In this document: positions 24,001 through 26,033 of the stretch, one piece after another
Position numbering within the stretch: position 1 is the stretch's first letter
How the letters are laid out: each line of letters begins with the position of its first letter
Assembly: GCF_018129985.1 (NCBI RefSeq)
Contig: NZ_JAFCKT010000006.1
Coordinates: forward strand, 310,001 to 374,000
Direction: 5' to 3'
DNA: 64,000 bases
From: Bradyrhizobium sp. SZCCT0148
GTDB taxonomy: Bacteria > Pseudomonadota > Alphaproteobacteria > Rhizobiales > Xanthobacteraceae
The notes under the pieces: model-generated
Seen by the model: the letters and a program-made list of their open reading frames with translations, nothing else
Told to the model about the DNA's origin: nothing
Database searches by the model: none
Made by a program: the position numbers and the translations under genes

Positions 24001-24696
24001 GTCGTAGTCAGGCAGCGCAGAATCGATGAACACGATCGGCTTCGAATCGGCGATCGCGAAGCCCGGTCCTTCGGGGGCGTGGCCCGTCTCGAATTGAGCG
24101 ACAGCATCAGGCTGGCTGGAGCCGGATGTAGGAGGAGGCACTTCGCCGGACGTCGGACTGGCCACCATGCCGAAGCCGGGGCCTTCAGGGACGTGGCTGG
24201 CCGCAGGCGCGACCTGGCCGGGATAATCCGTCGAATTGGTCGCGGTCTCGCTGCTCGGAAGCCGGAATTGATAGCTTCCGACGGCATCGCCGGTCCCCTC
24301 GACGCGCAGAGTGAAGCTTGCTGCAACGATGTCGCTTCCCGTCGGAGTGGCCTGAGGATTGAAGACCTGCGCGGCAGGTACATCCGGCAACACCCTCACA
24401 TCGGCTGCAGGTGCATAAAGAGGCGCGACCGGCGGCAACGACAGCAGGCTGCTGTCAGGCGTCTCAGGCGTGTGCACTGCTGCCGTCGGCGCGAGATCCG
24501 CCGAGAGCATTACACGCGGCTCGATCGTCTCGAACAAGAAGCGGCGCGATGCGCTCGCCATCAGCTCGTTCTTGCGCTGCTTGCTGGGCTTCTTGGGCGC
24601 CGATGCTCCGACGAGTACGCATCGTACTCGCGAGATCAGATTTTGATGCGATTTGCCGGGCGCAAATTTCGACCGATAACGTTTCTCAAAAAACAT
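1..24696 (-). CDS. Giant LEPR-XLL/DUF4347 multidomain repeat protein, 3' end outside window
   Basis: A single minus-strand frame is open from an ATG at 24696 to the left edge (8,232 codons). I translated samples near 60, 900, 3300, 5460, 8100, 13260, 15300, 17100 and 24000 and all fall in the same frame. Order: LEPR-XLL motif (ETIEPRVMLSADL, about residues 56-68); DUF4347 (about 215-360); passenger-like beta repeats (about 390-1870); two or three LamG-like domains (about 1930-2600); Calx-beta-like repeats (about 2730-2950); CARDB-like repeats (about 2960-5310); a region resembling a pre-peptidase C-terminal domain (about 5310-5420); beta-propeller-like part (about 6190-6440); cadherin/Ig-like repeats (about 6660-7530); RHS/YD-type part (about 7710-7980); dockerin-like pair (about 8110-8170). 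LEPR-XLL/DUF4347 proteins are usually very large exported proteins; adhesion or surface display is inference. The next ATG (24561) would cut into the LEPR region. No link to photosynthesis is visible. Confidence 0.9.
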   Translation of the reverse strand, partial: MFFEKRYRSKFAPGKSHQNLISRVRCVLVGASAPKKPSKQRKNELMASASRRFLFETIEPRVMLSADLAPTAAVHTPETPDSSLLSLPPVAPLYAPAADVRVLPDVPAAQVFNPQATPTGSDIVAASFTLRVEGTGDAVGSYQFRLPSSETATNSTDYPGQVAPAASHVPEGPGFGMVASPTSGEVPPPTSGSSQPDAVAQFETGHAPEGPGFAIADSKPIVFIDSALPDYDQIIEAVSNGPDAANTDIVVLDSTKSEIAQITDTLAGRTGVTAIHIFSHGFEASVGLGATQLDLAGLNEHADELSSWRLALQPGADLLLYGCDIGAGDDGSAFISRFSELTGANVAASTDDTGGTQQGGNWTLETSTGPIEATLPASDAALASYDHLLATVQWTGSGDGTSWSDARNWSGGVVPGTADSVSIAAAAGDPAITIGSAPGVVKIASLSTARPITISSGATLQAGTIDMSRNVTLAGGTIQGGTMTATNGAVIAVSADNAVGNLVGVTVNGDVMVTGTNAVLRVSNGLTLNGTMHVAGASTQVRSLGDQTFAGNGTVSFEGTTGSIRRLTIEGTSTLTLGSAFKVVGGYSSIGDYWENGGTKNLVNNGLISSSTAGQTLTLLSYINFSNAGTVEAVSGGVLTITPASWTNTGTVHLDASAASTVNLGGTFNATGGIGTFNRSGGVVNLVGTLNNAGAALTLNAATGAWNFLGVISGGSVSFADGAALLLASDSATGTFTSGVSLNGDMTISGNSARLRVSGGLTLNGTIHVIGSFAMVRALNTQTFGGNGTISFEGTSGSARRLTVEGASTLTLANTFKIIGGYATLGEQWETGGANALVNNGLISASIAGQTLTVALTTTFTNTGTMEAVGGGVLSLANAWTNSGTLHLDGNSASTVNLGGTFSTASLGTFSRAGGVINLMGTLNNAGATLTLNATTGSWNFLGTVNGGTVVFADGAALLLSLDNVAGTFTGGVTLNGDMTVSGNSARLRVSGGLTLNGTVHVTGSFAMVRALNTQTFGGNGTISFEGTSGSTRRLTVEGASTLTLANTFKVVGGYATFGEQWETSGANALVNNGLISANIAGQTLTVALNTAFTNAGTMEAVGGGVLSLANTWTNSGTLHLDSNSASTVNLGGTFSTASLGTFSRAGGVINLTGTLNNTGSTLTLNATTGSWNFFGAVNGGTVAFADGAALLLSLDNIGGTFTGGVILNSDMTVSGSSARLRVSGGLTLNSTIHVTGSFAMVRALDTQTFGGNGTISFEGTTGSTRRLTIEGTTTLTLASTFKVVGGYATVGEQWESGGTNNLVNRGLIDANAASQSLTVGPNGIFTNAGIFRSTNGGTAVANNIAITSAGIASATDSTLTLGGNWSNSGAINVANSTLNLGGAFTTAGLGTVNRTGGVVNLTGTLNNTGATLTLNATTGSWNFFGTVNGGTVAFADGAALLLSLDNIGGTFAGGVTLNGDITVSGNSARLRVSGGLTLNGTIHVNGSFAMVRAMDTQTFGGNGTISFEGTTGSTRRLTIEGTTTLTLASTFKVVGGYATIGEQWESGGTNNLVNRGLINANVASQGLTVGVNNVFTNAGMFQATNGGTATGNNIVIAANGTASATDSTLTFGGTWSNSGAVNLVNSTLNLGGTFATAAIGIINRTGGTVNLTGTLNNTGATLALTATTGSWNFLGTINAGTVAFSDGAALLLSLDNVGGTFTGGVTLNGDITVSGNSSRLRVSGGLTLNGTIHLIGSFTMVRALDTQTFGGNGTISFEGTTGSTRRLTIEGNTTLTLANTFKVVGGYATIGEQWESGGTSRLTNSGTITSNVAGQGISILPAVVTNFANGTLTGGTWQVLNGATLRLMLPQSIAINAATILIDGASSNFYRDNGSSGALAGLTTNAAGASLKIARGYSFTTIGDFANAGSLTIGSGSVFGLSGQFTQSGGSVDLQGGVLGDTRPLGYALHFDGNDFVEMGDSPTLHSSGDLTVSGWFKADGFPRTWQNIFFKGDGPDTTGDHSNREFALWLNSSGYLDFASTPQSRVGVGQLEVTTVAGLIKAGQWYHFDAVISTSGNFMRLYVNGVLAGERTYDPSGIRDTTGPFRIGQAPGWDNSFQGSIDDVSVWNVARPAEALRTDMYRRLTGSESGLNALWNFESVGPTVSDVTGHGNTGYLGSVITSQPAWTSDQALSFDGVSDNVQIADASALRPTNALTMEVWATLGSNFGSGSRVLMGKAVGSGVNDSYAIWYSGGQLHAGAGNASSGSQVDYNWSPAANSWHHIAFSYDATGLKLYVDGTQVASNASVAALDYDSHPLVIGGDYDFNQLTGLWAGKVRDARLWNVARSVAEIQADMNTTLVGNETGLAGNWRLDDGTGIVARDATSNHNDALLGGSAGFQPIQVSTHAAPPMTTSPIFNGVDNNIQIADNATLHPTSALTIEAWINAGDNFTSNVRHVLGKTVGSGVQDSYVVWYESGALRAAVGNASTGVSIAYNWTPAQNTWYRVAFTYDQAGLKLYLDGSLVVSSTATATIGYDNHALTIGDDFNFERLGNPWSGRLAEVSLWNVALTQAQILATAQPLSGAEAGLIGYWKLNEGSGTVARDSSSAGNNGTIAGAAPAWVTARKPSVSIQGGTFTGSGVVAADLINAAQINVAGTAAAGSLVVTGNYSQTATGALNIEVGGISAGSQFDQLVVDGTATLAGTLNVSLINSFQPTSGQSFEIETFGSHLNTFGTINGLPAGLTANYSATDLTLISQVIGITVVPTSGLETTEAGGTTSFSVVLDGRPSADVFIDLDTDNAAEGTPSIRTLHFTPQNWNTPQIVTVTGVNDNVQDGDIVYHIVLKKAVSTDASYNGFDPSDVTVVNRDNDHAGFTVTPTTGIETTETGGQASYAVVLNSQPTANVIVSLSSSAPSEGSVTPLTLTFTAQNWNVAQTVTIKGVDDQLIDGDVTYKIQGTASSTDSNYNQLKLPDVTVVNRDNDTRDLQIGNLTLTPATSLQSGGTVLAQWTVTNVGNLATSGAFNDLIVVKNITTGQTLYSTTVPYDPSAAGNGAIAGGASRQRQFSFKLPDGAAGVGQIQITATVNYQRSVVESDSAGTNNTASVTLASTIAPYPDLQVNGLTLSGVSLQPPAGVSNLFNHNLIVNGNAETGTAGSPFTGWTITGSPDLLPYGANAPAVTDPGPADRGSNLFAGGQNNALSKLSQTVDLSSAGTTIDAGAAHFALGGYLGGWSSQADAASLTAQFVGADGTVLGSATIGPVTAAERANATGLLARTTTDLVPVGSRKVIITLTMTRDGGSYNDGYADDLAFSLYTGNAGASVQSGDLVIVKWNDVNVGNGATSGTWQDRVVVRNTSNGQILISQIVPYDPSAPGNGNIEAGGQRARQMAFLLPDGAAGVGNIEVTVTADGGSNSVFEYNSGGTAETNNSAVATVASSIATYPDLTVGNLGIDPTSGVTSGSSVTIKWNDLNTSTRATPVGWTDKVVIENATTGEILATLLVPYDPAVAGNGNIEAGGSRARQVGYQLPDGLRGVGQIKVTVTADSGNVVVENSTDGSAESNNSGTLTFAAASAPYADLQVANISVDPAGLTSGATFTVRWDDSNTGTKATGSGWTDVIVIRNLTTGETLATVNIPYDPAQAGNGAIAGGSSRTRQYTGKLPDGVRGVGQIQFTVTADSNNAVPEFNATGTAETNNTASKTVTSTVAPYADLTAANLSIEAPAGLQSGASVVLHWDDRNIGSAATSGSWYDYVTIKNLSTGETLDTIPVVYTESASGNGAIAAGGVRARQLSYALPTGARGTGQIQFTVTTDNFNQVFEFNNSGSGGSNTAESNNTASVTVTSLAAPAPDLGIANLALTPPIGLRSGDGATLNWFVQNTGNAAVTGSFYSHVTVRNVTTNQVVVLGDVLYDPAAAGNGSIAAGGSRAQQFAFALPQGSPGAGQLEITVTTDFYSQVGESNTSGTNGASTAESNNSAKITAIAALAPYADLVTSAVTAPSLTIGDPATVTIGWTVTNAGQAATTVGNWSDNIIVSSDTDPSHGTVIGRLDHIGALAAGATYQSSLTITLPPRYQTHSHLFVRTDANDAVFENGVEANNAAEASNMFDVVTAPFADLAVSNLVVAPTADSSRPLTVSWTVFNQSPHAIGTTDRTAWSDSVALATDSLGKNIVANIGSFDHVGALEVGGSYTRTGTAMIPDGLHGTFYVVVKTGGPSEFIYTDNNAVVSGPVTINLTPAPDLVPGTVVATTPGSTAQVSQATAGDKIDITWTVQNAGRGRADGTWYDSIYLQEVGGQHRTLGLGAFDFTGPLGAGLSYTRSEVVQLPGNVAGVFQLMIKTNAGLFPIYEPAAGNNTLADPNPLTLVVAPNPDLQVFSIDNLPSTANAGGTVAIDFTVINQGIVEAKGHWKDNVYISLVDHLDGSAILIGSFDNLSALAPGEKYKISTGNMLVPKRLGGPAYIIVDTNANDGVGEFPAGNNNTFVKPISINAEPPADLVTSNVKAPNQSFDGQTITVSYHVDNLGLEATDQDHWTDEIWLTRDKTRPNTTKGDVLLATIAHNGVIGNDPTVITLPTGYDVTATVTLPKHISGEFYITAWSDAFDVVHKSTQDINVNPDDPNRSNNDNYKARPITVLLTPPPDLVVTAVAPQATGVGGEDYTVSWTVQNQGTNATESGVLFDQVYLSDVPDFVPPNTGKDVGNQWFLGAVEHDGTVNSNGSYTNQATFKLAPEISGKYVIVVANTGGYTASGNYVGPTWEGQYGGNNINVGNTRVAPRPVADLRVTSVTAPPTNYSGESTTVTWTVQNFGADAWSGTRYWTDDVYFSRYATFDPGQVVFIGHYQHSNAQPLANGASYTQTATFLLPKGIGGTAADPQPYYVYVIANADGNTTARTRDNTGARDTFATRGYEDISNNRTPGVVPVIYREPDLQVTNLVVPSTTPHSSEIIPITFTVTNLGNRDTREGRWTDRVFLSLDPSLDAHDIEIGSFSRGTILATGASYTTTVNAQLPDGIGGNYYVLVYTDSTASGVLDVPGLMYNDGMGSVPEFQGEGNNITAAFMPVSMVPPPDLQVTSLLMQGPDPLQIDHVLTGQSFTVTYQVTNTGAGPTPDRQGKWDDYVYLSRDQFLSDADIYLGAATHAGGLAAGASYQNTLTYKAPKNLTGPWYVFVLTDPPTANSPVTGVVFEADKESNNAKPTATPLLIDQPPPSDLVVDAVTIPNGAMSGDPVHLTWTVKNVGVNAASGAWRDVAYLSSDNTWDINDKPIGFFDFTGSVLPGASYTGTLDARLPPATPGTYRIIVRTDIFDDIVEAPTQNNTTPSASTLQVTVPELHLGVALDTTLSTGQDRLFQVTVAQGQSLQVDLTSANSTAANTLFLRYGALPTGATYDAAYQGAVQANQIAVIPSTTAGTYYVLVHGQSEPGPNSRVTLLAHVLPFGITDVVQDQGGDSRYVTTVITGAQFDTQAVVKLVRPGFAEYEPVSYKVMDPTRIIAVFDLRNAPHGLYDVEVINPNGLVAIAPYRYLVEEALPADVSIALGGPRVIWAGQSGLYGFTLTSQTNVDIPYVQFQYGVPGTPLNEGVPYLGVTTNVTGTPNVADVPWASIVPMSDTNGQSLTTGYAYDLATRANTTFSFLVQTYPNGLPPGNQSEQPGVTAFAFNIMGSATALTPGEYVAQQRQLAETLRTNILKDPTASSALQNLAADATSWTDLYLTALTQAGLLRPVDQPPEIHDNPVLVSLQATLAAGILAGPAGKQIVTNGNLLQFFSQVQQWYGNDPTKTTPYQTIKTDTVSPHEPTTYFSFDPPPASDFDLHAASPTHYEANYIYVPWANSWDFPETQHTNDQTHPENQNFLNVQPPNFASFFNGSGRTGQAFLNGPLGYGTDQFVPAGVAEPYTIQFQNAPHASSTVGEIRIVTQLDQDYEPRSFRLGDLQIGDIKVHVPGSVGSFQNDFDFTKSKGYILRVSAGIELSSNTLTWLLQAIDPLTGEVIQDPTKGLLPPDDAQGDGRGFVSYTATPKTGLATGTQLIAQARVIFNTAAPMDTQQLTFTLDSQAPVTTLTSAPLAQGGSDYQVQWSAKDDATGSGVKNVTVYVSVDGGNYTTWLKQTTQTSGVYNGQAGHTYKFLALATDNAGNREQAPLGASVPNSDSSANLGATPTVSGTSTDLGTPPAPSTQPSANALFVQAQQGIPSAVLQTRPSEFSTVLAPFTAQAFATGVGTSGAGIGPMAILVMPDGTVLVSGGASRNQIFRLNAEGGQVGAPLVTLSQPIYDMVLDTGRNVIWAATGGGPLYELDATTGVVIDQFGDSLTQSLAIQPGTGLVYVSSGNGIEVFDPTAKTFSHFSDIRVGSLAFAPDGTLWAVTWPHNQGQVIQFTGNKPKLMLSFNDDVGSIAFGATGSKFDGLLFVSHTEASASGGSVLSMVDLATMKVVDVAKGGTRGDIVRTSVDGRVFLSQSHQVDVLGPVRAPHVTSSNPPPDAFVSLPFASVSVTFDEDMLASAASDPRSVLNPDNYQLRGDGAGLIPIQAIAYDQTTRTAVLSFAPLYADHYQLKVLTSVQSAAGLALAEGYATGFTAVSDVTSVLDVAFSLARSDRDTGTISFDVTVTNKSSHNLVLPLVLRLTPTQHFDGEPLGSAGRAADGSWLIDLSSNLPANGILLAGHSTSGRTVTIADPNRRPVTFDPSVSGGLIGNAPPVFITYPVMSATAGQAYTYKPTAYDPSGDPISFVLVKGPAGMTIDAATGLVSWMPTTNSLGQTTVALQVYDAGGAYDTQTFTLSVSGVNRAPVLTTIPAEVDGKEGDLLKIVVQATDPDNDKLIYWANNLPPGATFDAQQHALIWTTDFHSAGTYTNVTFVVSDGIREVGQVTTIVIAPTPQPPKLIKPANFIANEGEQVRIALQATDIDGLPLTYSSNLLPPGGFLDSKTGVFTWTPDYTQHGVYFIPFTVSNGNASTTQTATVAVQNVNAAPVFQNLDTFQGPEGQKIQFRVQASDPDNPSFTPPDRAADGTLAYGDLSIPTVSYSLAGMPQGATFDPDTLIFSWTPGFGDAGQHVVTVTATDNGDGTGQAKVTTQQVKLNILNVNRVPQVALVANQSVDHDGTLNVPVSAVDADGDPLKLTMLGLPAFGKFVDNGDGTGTFTFTPTADDRGNYTIFLTATDDGDGNGANAALSNTQSFVVTVNAPDRPPHIVPIGDKVAVVGQPFQLVIKATDADQDPLTFGATGLPPGAVLSSNGVYGQKVLTWTPTSADVGKYNILVSVKDSGNGDPANVLGDHQLFTLTVRASNQAPVWVSAGDQTIASGQTLSVPLRAVDPDGDAVTYSASNLPVGAKIDTVSGVLTWTPGLVQVGQYNGIVLSATDGSLTTTRTIAMTVTASNEAPHFIPLQQQSGREGTKLQFAISAADPNDDPLTYSVLSGLPTGARFDAATAQLIWTPGFEQAGDYAVKFGVMDPSGLSDMLTANIHIDNVDRAPSLEVDDHGVVVGQRFSLQLIASDPDLNAQLAFSALGLPEGATLNAQTGVLTWTPGPTQTGDYAIKYTVTDGELSTSRVATLHATLNAALPQVIVEITPSFPGVPGSPVLLHVAATGAAPISGLALSVNGQALMLDSHGRASYTPQTPGVFAVEAAATDVDGRTGHAQTMLKVRDPNDHAPPVVSFDNIANHALLAAAVDLQATISDTKLDNWVLERALVGSSDFTTIASGNTTVAGTIARFDPALLRNGAYQLRLTATDVSGRSSVAQIIVEADTPSKPSAYVQNFTDLSVVLGGTTVDLVRSYASTDQAIQGSLGYGWRLANLDPQIQTSIPPTGRESLGIYNPFVDGTRVYLTLPDGQRAGFTFTPEKHVQLGVTYYTAKFTADSGVTYQLESSSVPLSKGPNGYYELQTARPYNPTNGAFGAADYTLKAQDGTVYHLSTVHGVLDEILPGGNVLHFSDSGITSSNGDAVQFTRDAAGRISAIIGPDGTRVVYSYDTDGNLVSAHDTNTGLSSRYGYDLEHQHLLVVTTSPTGSAGSVINYGTAAQVVPLAADLHGPSGFGTSVYQGSLAAGTTDYLSFNLRPSELRSTPTDQVLIGVEITAANGSGFQPGVAAIHGLTPLVSRSGDRTSLAVFAIGRDGLDLLRVRGSSAATSGDYNVRLFVVGDANEDGSVDGVDSALLNQAFGRSAGQGGYLIGADANRDGVVDAADAQLLGNNYGFLAAPPPSVQDKQVLTHVDLPLTIDLNAISNDPEGDPLYFKLVTSHSGTATLNPDGHTVTFIPGLGF
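2100..4720 (-). repeat. Array of about nine cadherin/putative-Ig repeats in the giant gene
   Basis: Repeating units of 80-115 residues start with N(R/A/Q/E)AP-type motifs and contain DPDxDxLxY, LPxGAxxD, LxWTPxxxQxGxY and VSDG signatures, as in cadherin-like and He_PIG-type domains that often bind calcium. Boundaries lie near 4700, 4430, 4145, 3880, 3530, 3225, 2930, 2660 and 2380. Part of the single giant reading frame. Confidence 0.7.
8770..15800 (-). repeat. Array of about 16 CARDB-like domains in the giant gene
   Basis: Units of roughly 120-150 residues each begin with a motif such as (P/A)DLxVxNL and carry W-x-V-x-N-x-G and E-(S/x)-N-N. Unit starts are near 15795, 15400, 14430, 14020, 13620, 13205, 12795, 12415, 12040, 11650, 11285, 10835, 10430, 9985, 9565 and 9140. 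These are the hallmarks of CARDB, a cell-adhesion-related bacterial domain. The unit that begins near 15400 is split by an inserted module (about 14820-15340). Unlike the array at 19.1-23 kb, the units are clearly diverged in DNA sequence. Confidence 0.75.
19100..22990 (-). repeat. Tandem 699-750 bp coding repeats in the giant gene
   Basis: A recurring anchor (plus-strand sense: cttgaacgtgttggccag and variants) sits at about 19352, 20102, 20852, 21551, 22250 and 22955. The spacings are 750, 750, 699, 699 and 705 bp, all multiples of three, so units are 250, 250, 233, 233 and 235 residues. The stretch 21240-21327 is identical, base for base, to 21939-22026. The encoded units are Gly/Thr/Asn-rich and resemble the beta-helical passenger repeats of autotransporter-like proteins. 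Near-identity between neighbours points to recent duplication or gene conversion. Confidence 0.85.
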
Positions 24697-24830
24697 GGTG
24701 CCCCAACCGAGAGCCAAAATACATGGCGCGTGGTTGTGCTCGGGAGTGCAATTGAGGGAGCGGTCAGAAATAAAAAATCGCCCCGCGTGGGCCAGAAAAT
24801 CGGCGGCCCGCTTCGTGAGAAGCTCAACCC

Positions 24831-24860
24831 GAAATGCTGGCGAATTTTCGCCGGCATTTC
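24831..24860 (-). repeat. 14-bp inverted repeat in the leader of the giant gene
   Basis: Arms gaaatgctggcgaa (24831-24844) and ttcgccggcatttc (24847-24860) pair over 14 bp with a single mismatch (G-T), leaving only two bases between them. It lies about 135 bp upstream of the giant gene's ATG. With so short a spacer it is more likely a dimeric regulator site or a cruciform than a simple RNA hairpin. Function unknown. Confidence 0.5.
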
Positions 24861-25141
24861 TCCCCCTTGCCGATCACCACACTTGTGCAAGTTAATGAAA
24901 GCTTAACTTAAGAAATAAACAGCAACAATCAGGAACTTCGCGACGAGTGAAATTGGAACGGGCGAACATACGCCGCGGAGAAGATCGAGCGTGCTCGCGC
25001 GTTGATTGTGTGATGTTAGATTTTTTGGCGGGTAGGCGCGGTTTTGCGCTGGTTTGTTGAACCTTATCCGCCCCATGGGAGACTTAGGCGAGCGCTCGCT
25101 TGTCGACATTCCCACCCTTCGGTCGACGAGATCACAGATCC

Positions 25142-25173
25142 GCTGTCTCTCAACCTTTCGGTTGAGAGACAGC
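25142..25173 (-). terminator. Perfect 14-bp hairpin with GAAA loop (candidate transcript end)
   Basis: gctgtctctcaacc (25142-25155) and ggttgagagacagc (25160-25173) are exact reverse complements with a 4-base spacer. Read on the minus strand, the direction of the hemA operon, the loop is C(GAAA)G, a stable GNRA tetraloop. No T-run follows, so it is not a textbook intrinsic terminator. It could end or stabilise the operon's 3' end or be a dispersed repeat. Confidence 0.45.
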
Positions 25174-25326
25174 AGCTGGCATCTGCGCGGTAAACGAATG
25201 AACGCAGCGCGGGCTTGCCCGAGGCATTCGAAAGCGCCGATCAGGCGCCATGTGGCGCGGATCACCTCGCCTTCCCCGTTGCATTGCACCGACGCGTCCG
25301 CGTCCACCGCGGCTCCGCCTCGCGAA

Positions 25327-25437
25327 CTAGACGACCTCGTGATCGGGTCTCGAAGCGGGGTCGCGCCTCGGCGAGGGCGGGGTCGAAATGCTGACGCCTG
25401 TCACCTGAATGGATCCAGCAACGATATGAGTTGCCAT
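25327..25437 (-). CDS. Small 36-residue protein with strong ribosome binding site
   Basis: Minus-strand ATG at 25437, stop TAG at 25327. It reads MATHIVAGSIQVTGVSIST followed by a proline- and arginine-rich, charged tail ending in HEVV. An uninterrupted AAGGAGGA (25446-25453) lies 8 bases before the ATG, close to ideal. The gene starts 32 bases after the stop of the preceding membrane-protein gene, in the same direction, so it could be the last gene of the photosynthesis operon. I recognise no family. It could also be a leader peptide or chance. Confidence 0.5.
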   Translation of the reverse strand: MATHIVAGSIQVTGVSISTPPSPRRDPASRPDHEVV

Positions 25438-25445
25438 CGCAGGGA

Positions 25446-25453
25446 TCCTCCTT
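25446..25453 (-). promoter_or_regulatory. Shine-Dalgarno AAGGAGGA for the 36-codon gene
   Basis: Plus strand reads tcctcctt. The spacing of 8 bases to the ATG at 25437 is ideal. This site is the main reason for calling the small gene. Confidence 0.6.
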
Positions 25454-25469
25454 GGTTCACGCAACAAAT

Positions 25470-25949
25470 CTAGTGCGGCAACCGCGTGAGCCGTGGCCGC
25501 CACACCCCGAGAATGATATTGGCCATCGCAATGGCCAAAAACACCCAAAGCGCAGCGCGATGCGTCCCCAATTCACCGGCGAGCGTGGCGGGATCGATGT
25601 CTCCGGCCAATGCTCGCGCGCTCTGCTCGGCCTCCTGCTGGAGCGGCCCGACCACGGAGACAAATCCCCATTCGAAAACGAGGACGCCCGTCGCAAGTTT
25701 GACCCATGCCCATCCGGCGTTGTGAAACGCCCTGTTCACCGCGATGGCCAACAGCCCGGTCACCAGAGTGAGCCCGAGCGACGGCATGAAGATCCAGGTC
25801 GCCACCGCGCCTGTCGCGTTGCTGAGCGGCGCGTATTGCGCGATCGCGTCTGGTGCGGGCGCATAGCCGGCCATGACAAGAAAGCACGCGACTGCGCCGA
25901 CAAGGCCGATCGCCCCCAGCGTGTGAAGAAACTTCATCAACTTGCGCAT
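25470..25949 (-). CDS. Four-helix integral membrane protein (DUF2269-like)
   Basis: 159 residues from ATG 25949 (MRKLMKFLHTLGAIGLVGA). Hydrophobic segments lie at about 8-28, 48-70, 80-100 and 135-152, giving a small four-helix inner membrane protein. The KFLHTLGAIG start resembles predicted integral membrane proteins of the DUF2269 type; that assignment is from memory of the family. The longer frame from 26003 overlaps nothing useful and has no better start signal. It follows hemA by 84 bases on the same strand and probably belongs to the same transcript. Function unknown. Confidence 0.75.
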   Translation of the reverse strand: MRKLMKFLHTLGAIGLVGAVACFLVMAGYAPAPDAIAQYAPLSNATGAVATWIFMPSLGLTLVTGLLAIAVNRAFHNAGWAWVKLATGVLVFEWGFVSVVGPLQQEAEQSARALAGDIDPATLAGELGTHRAALWVFLAIAMANIILGVWRPRLTRLPH

Positions 25950-26033
25950 GATGGGCCGGCGCTCGCCAAAACCTTGCCTATCGGGCCATCGACCAATTCC
26001 CAAGCGCCCGGATCAGTCCCCAGGAGCAGCGGA

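Larger units (their letters stand above)
24697..25326. other. 630-bp gap between the giant gene and the photosynthesis operon
   Basis: No convincing gene is seen here. The left half (24697-25030) is AT-richer than its surroundings and should hold the leader and promoter of the giant gene, including an inverted repeat at 24831-24860. The right half holds a perfect hairpin at 25142-25173. A 134-codon minus-strand frame (24903-25307) has no good ribosome binding site and no recognisable sequence, so I do not call it. Confidence 0.6.

Noticed and set aside
1..24696. The giant gene as a degraded or frameshifted pseudogene
   Set aside because: Samples taken every few kilobases all fit one frame ending exactly in phase at position 1, with intact domain motifs.
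25060..25140. Short palindromes such as gcgagcgctcgc and paired gtcgac sites
   Set aside because: Too short in a GC-rich sequence to support a specific function.
24903..25307. 134-codon minus-strand frame in the intergenic gap
   Set aside because: No ribosome binding site, no similarity to any family I know, and the perfect hairpin 25142-25173 lies inside it.
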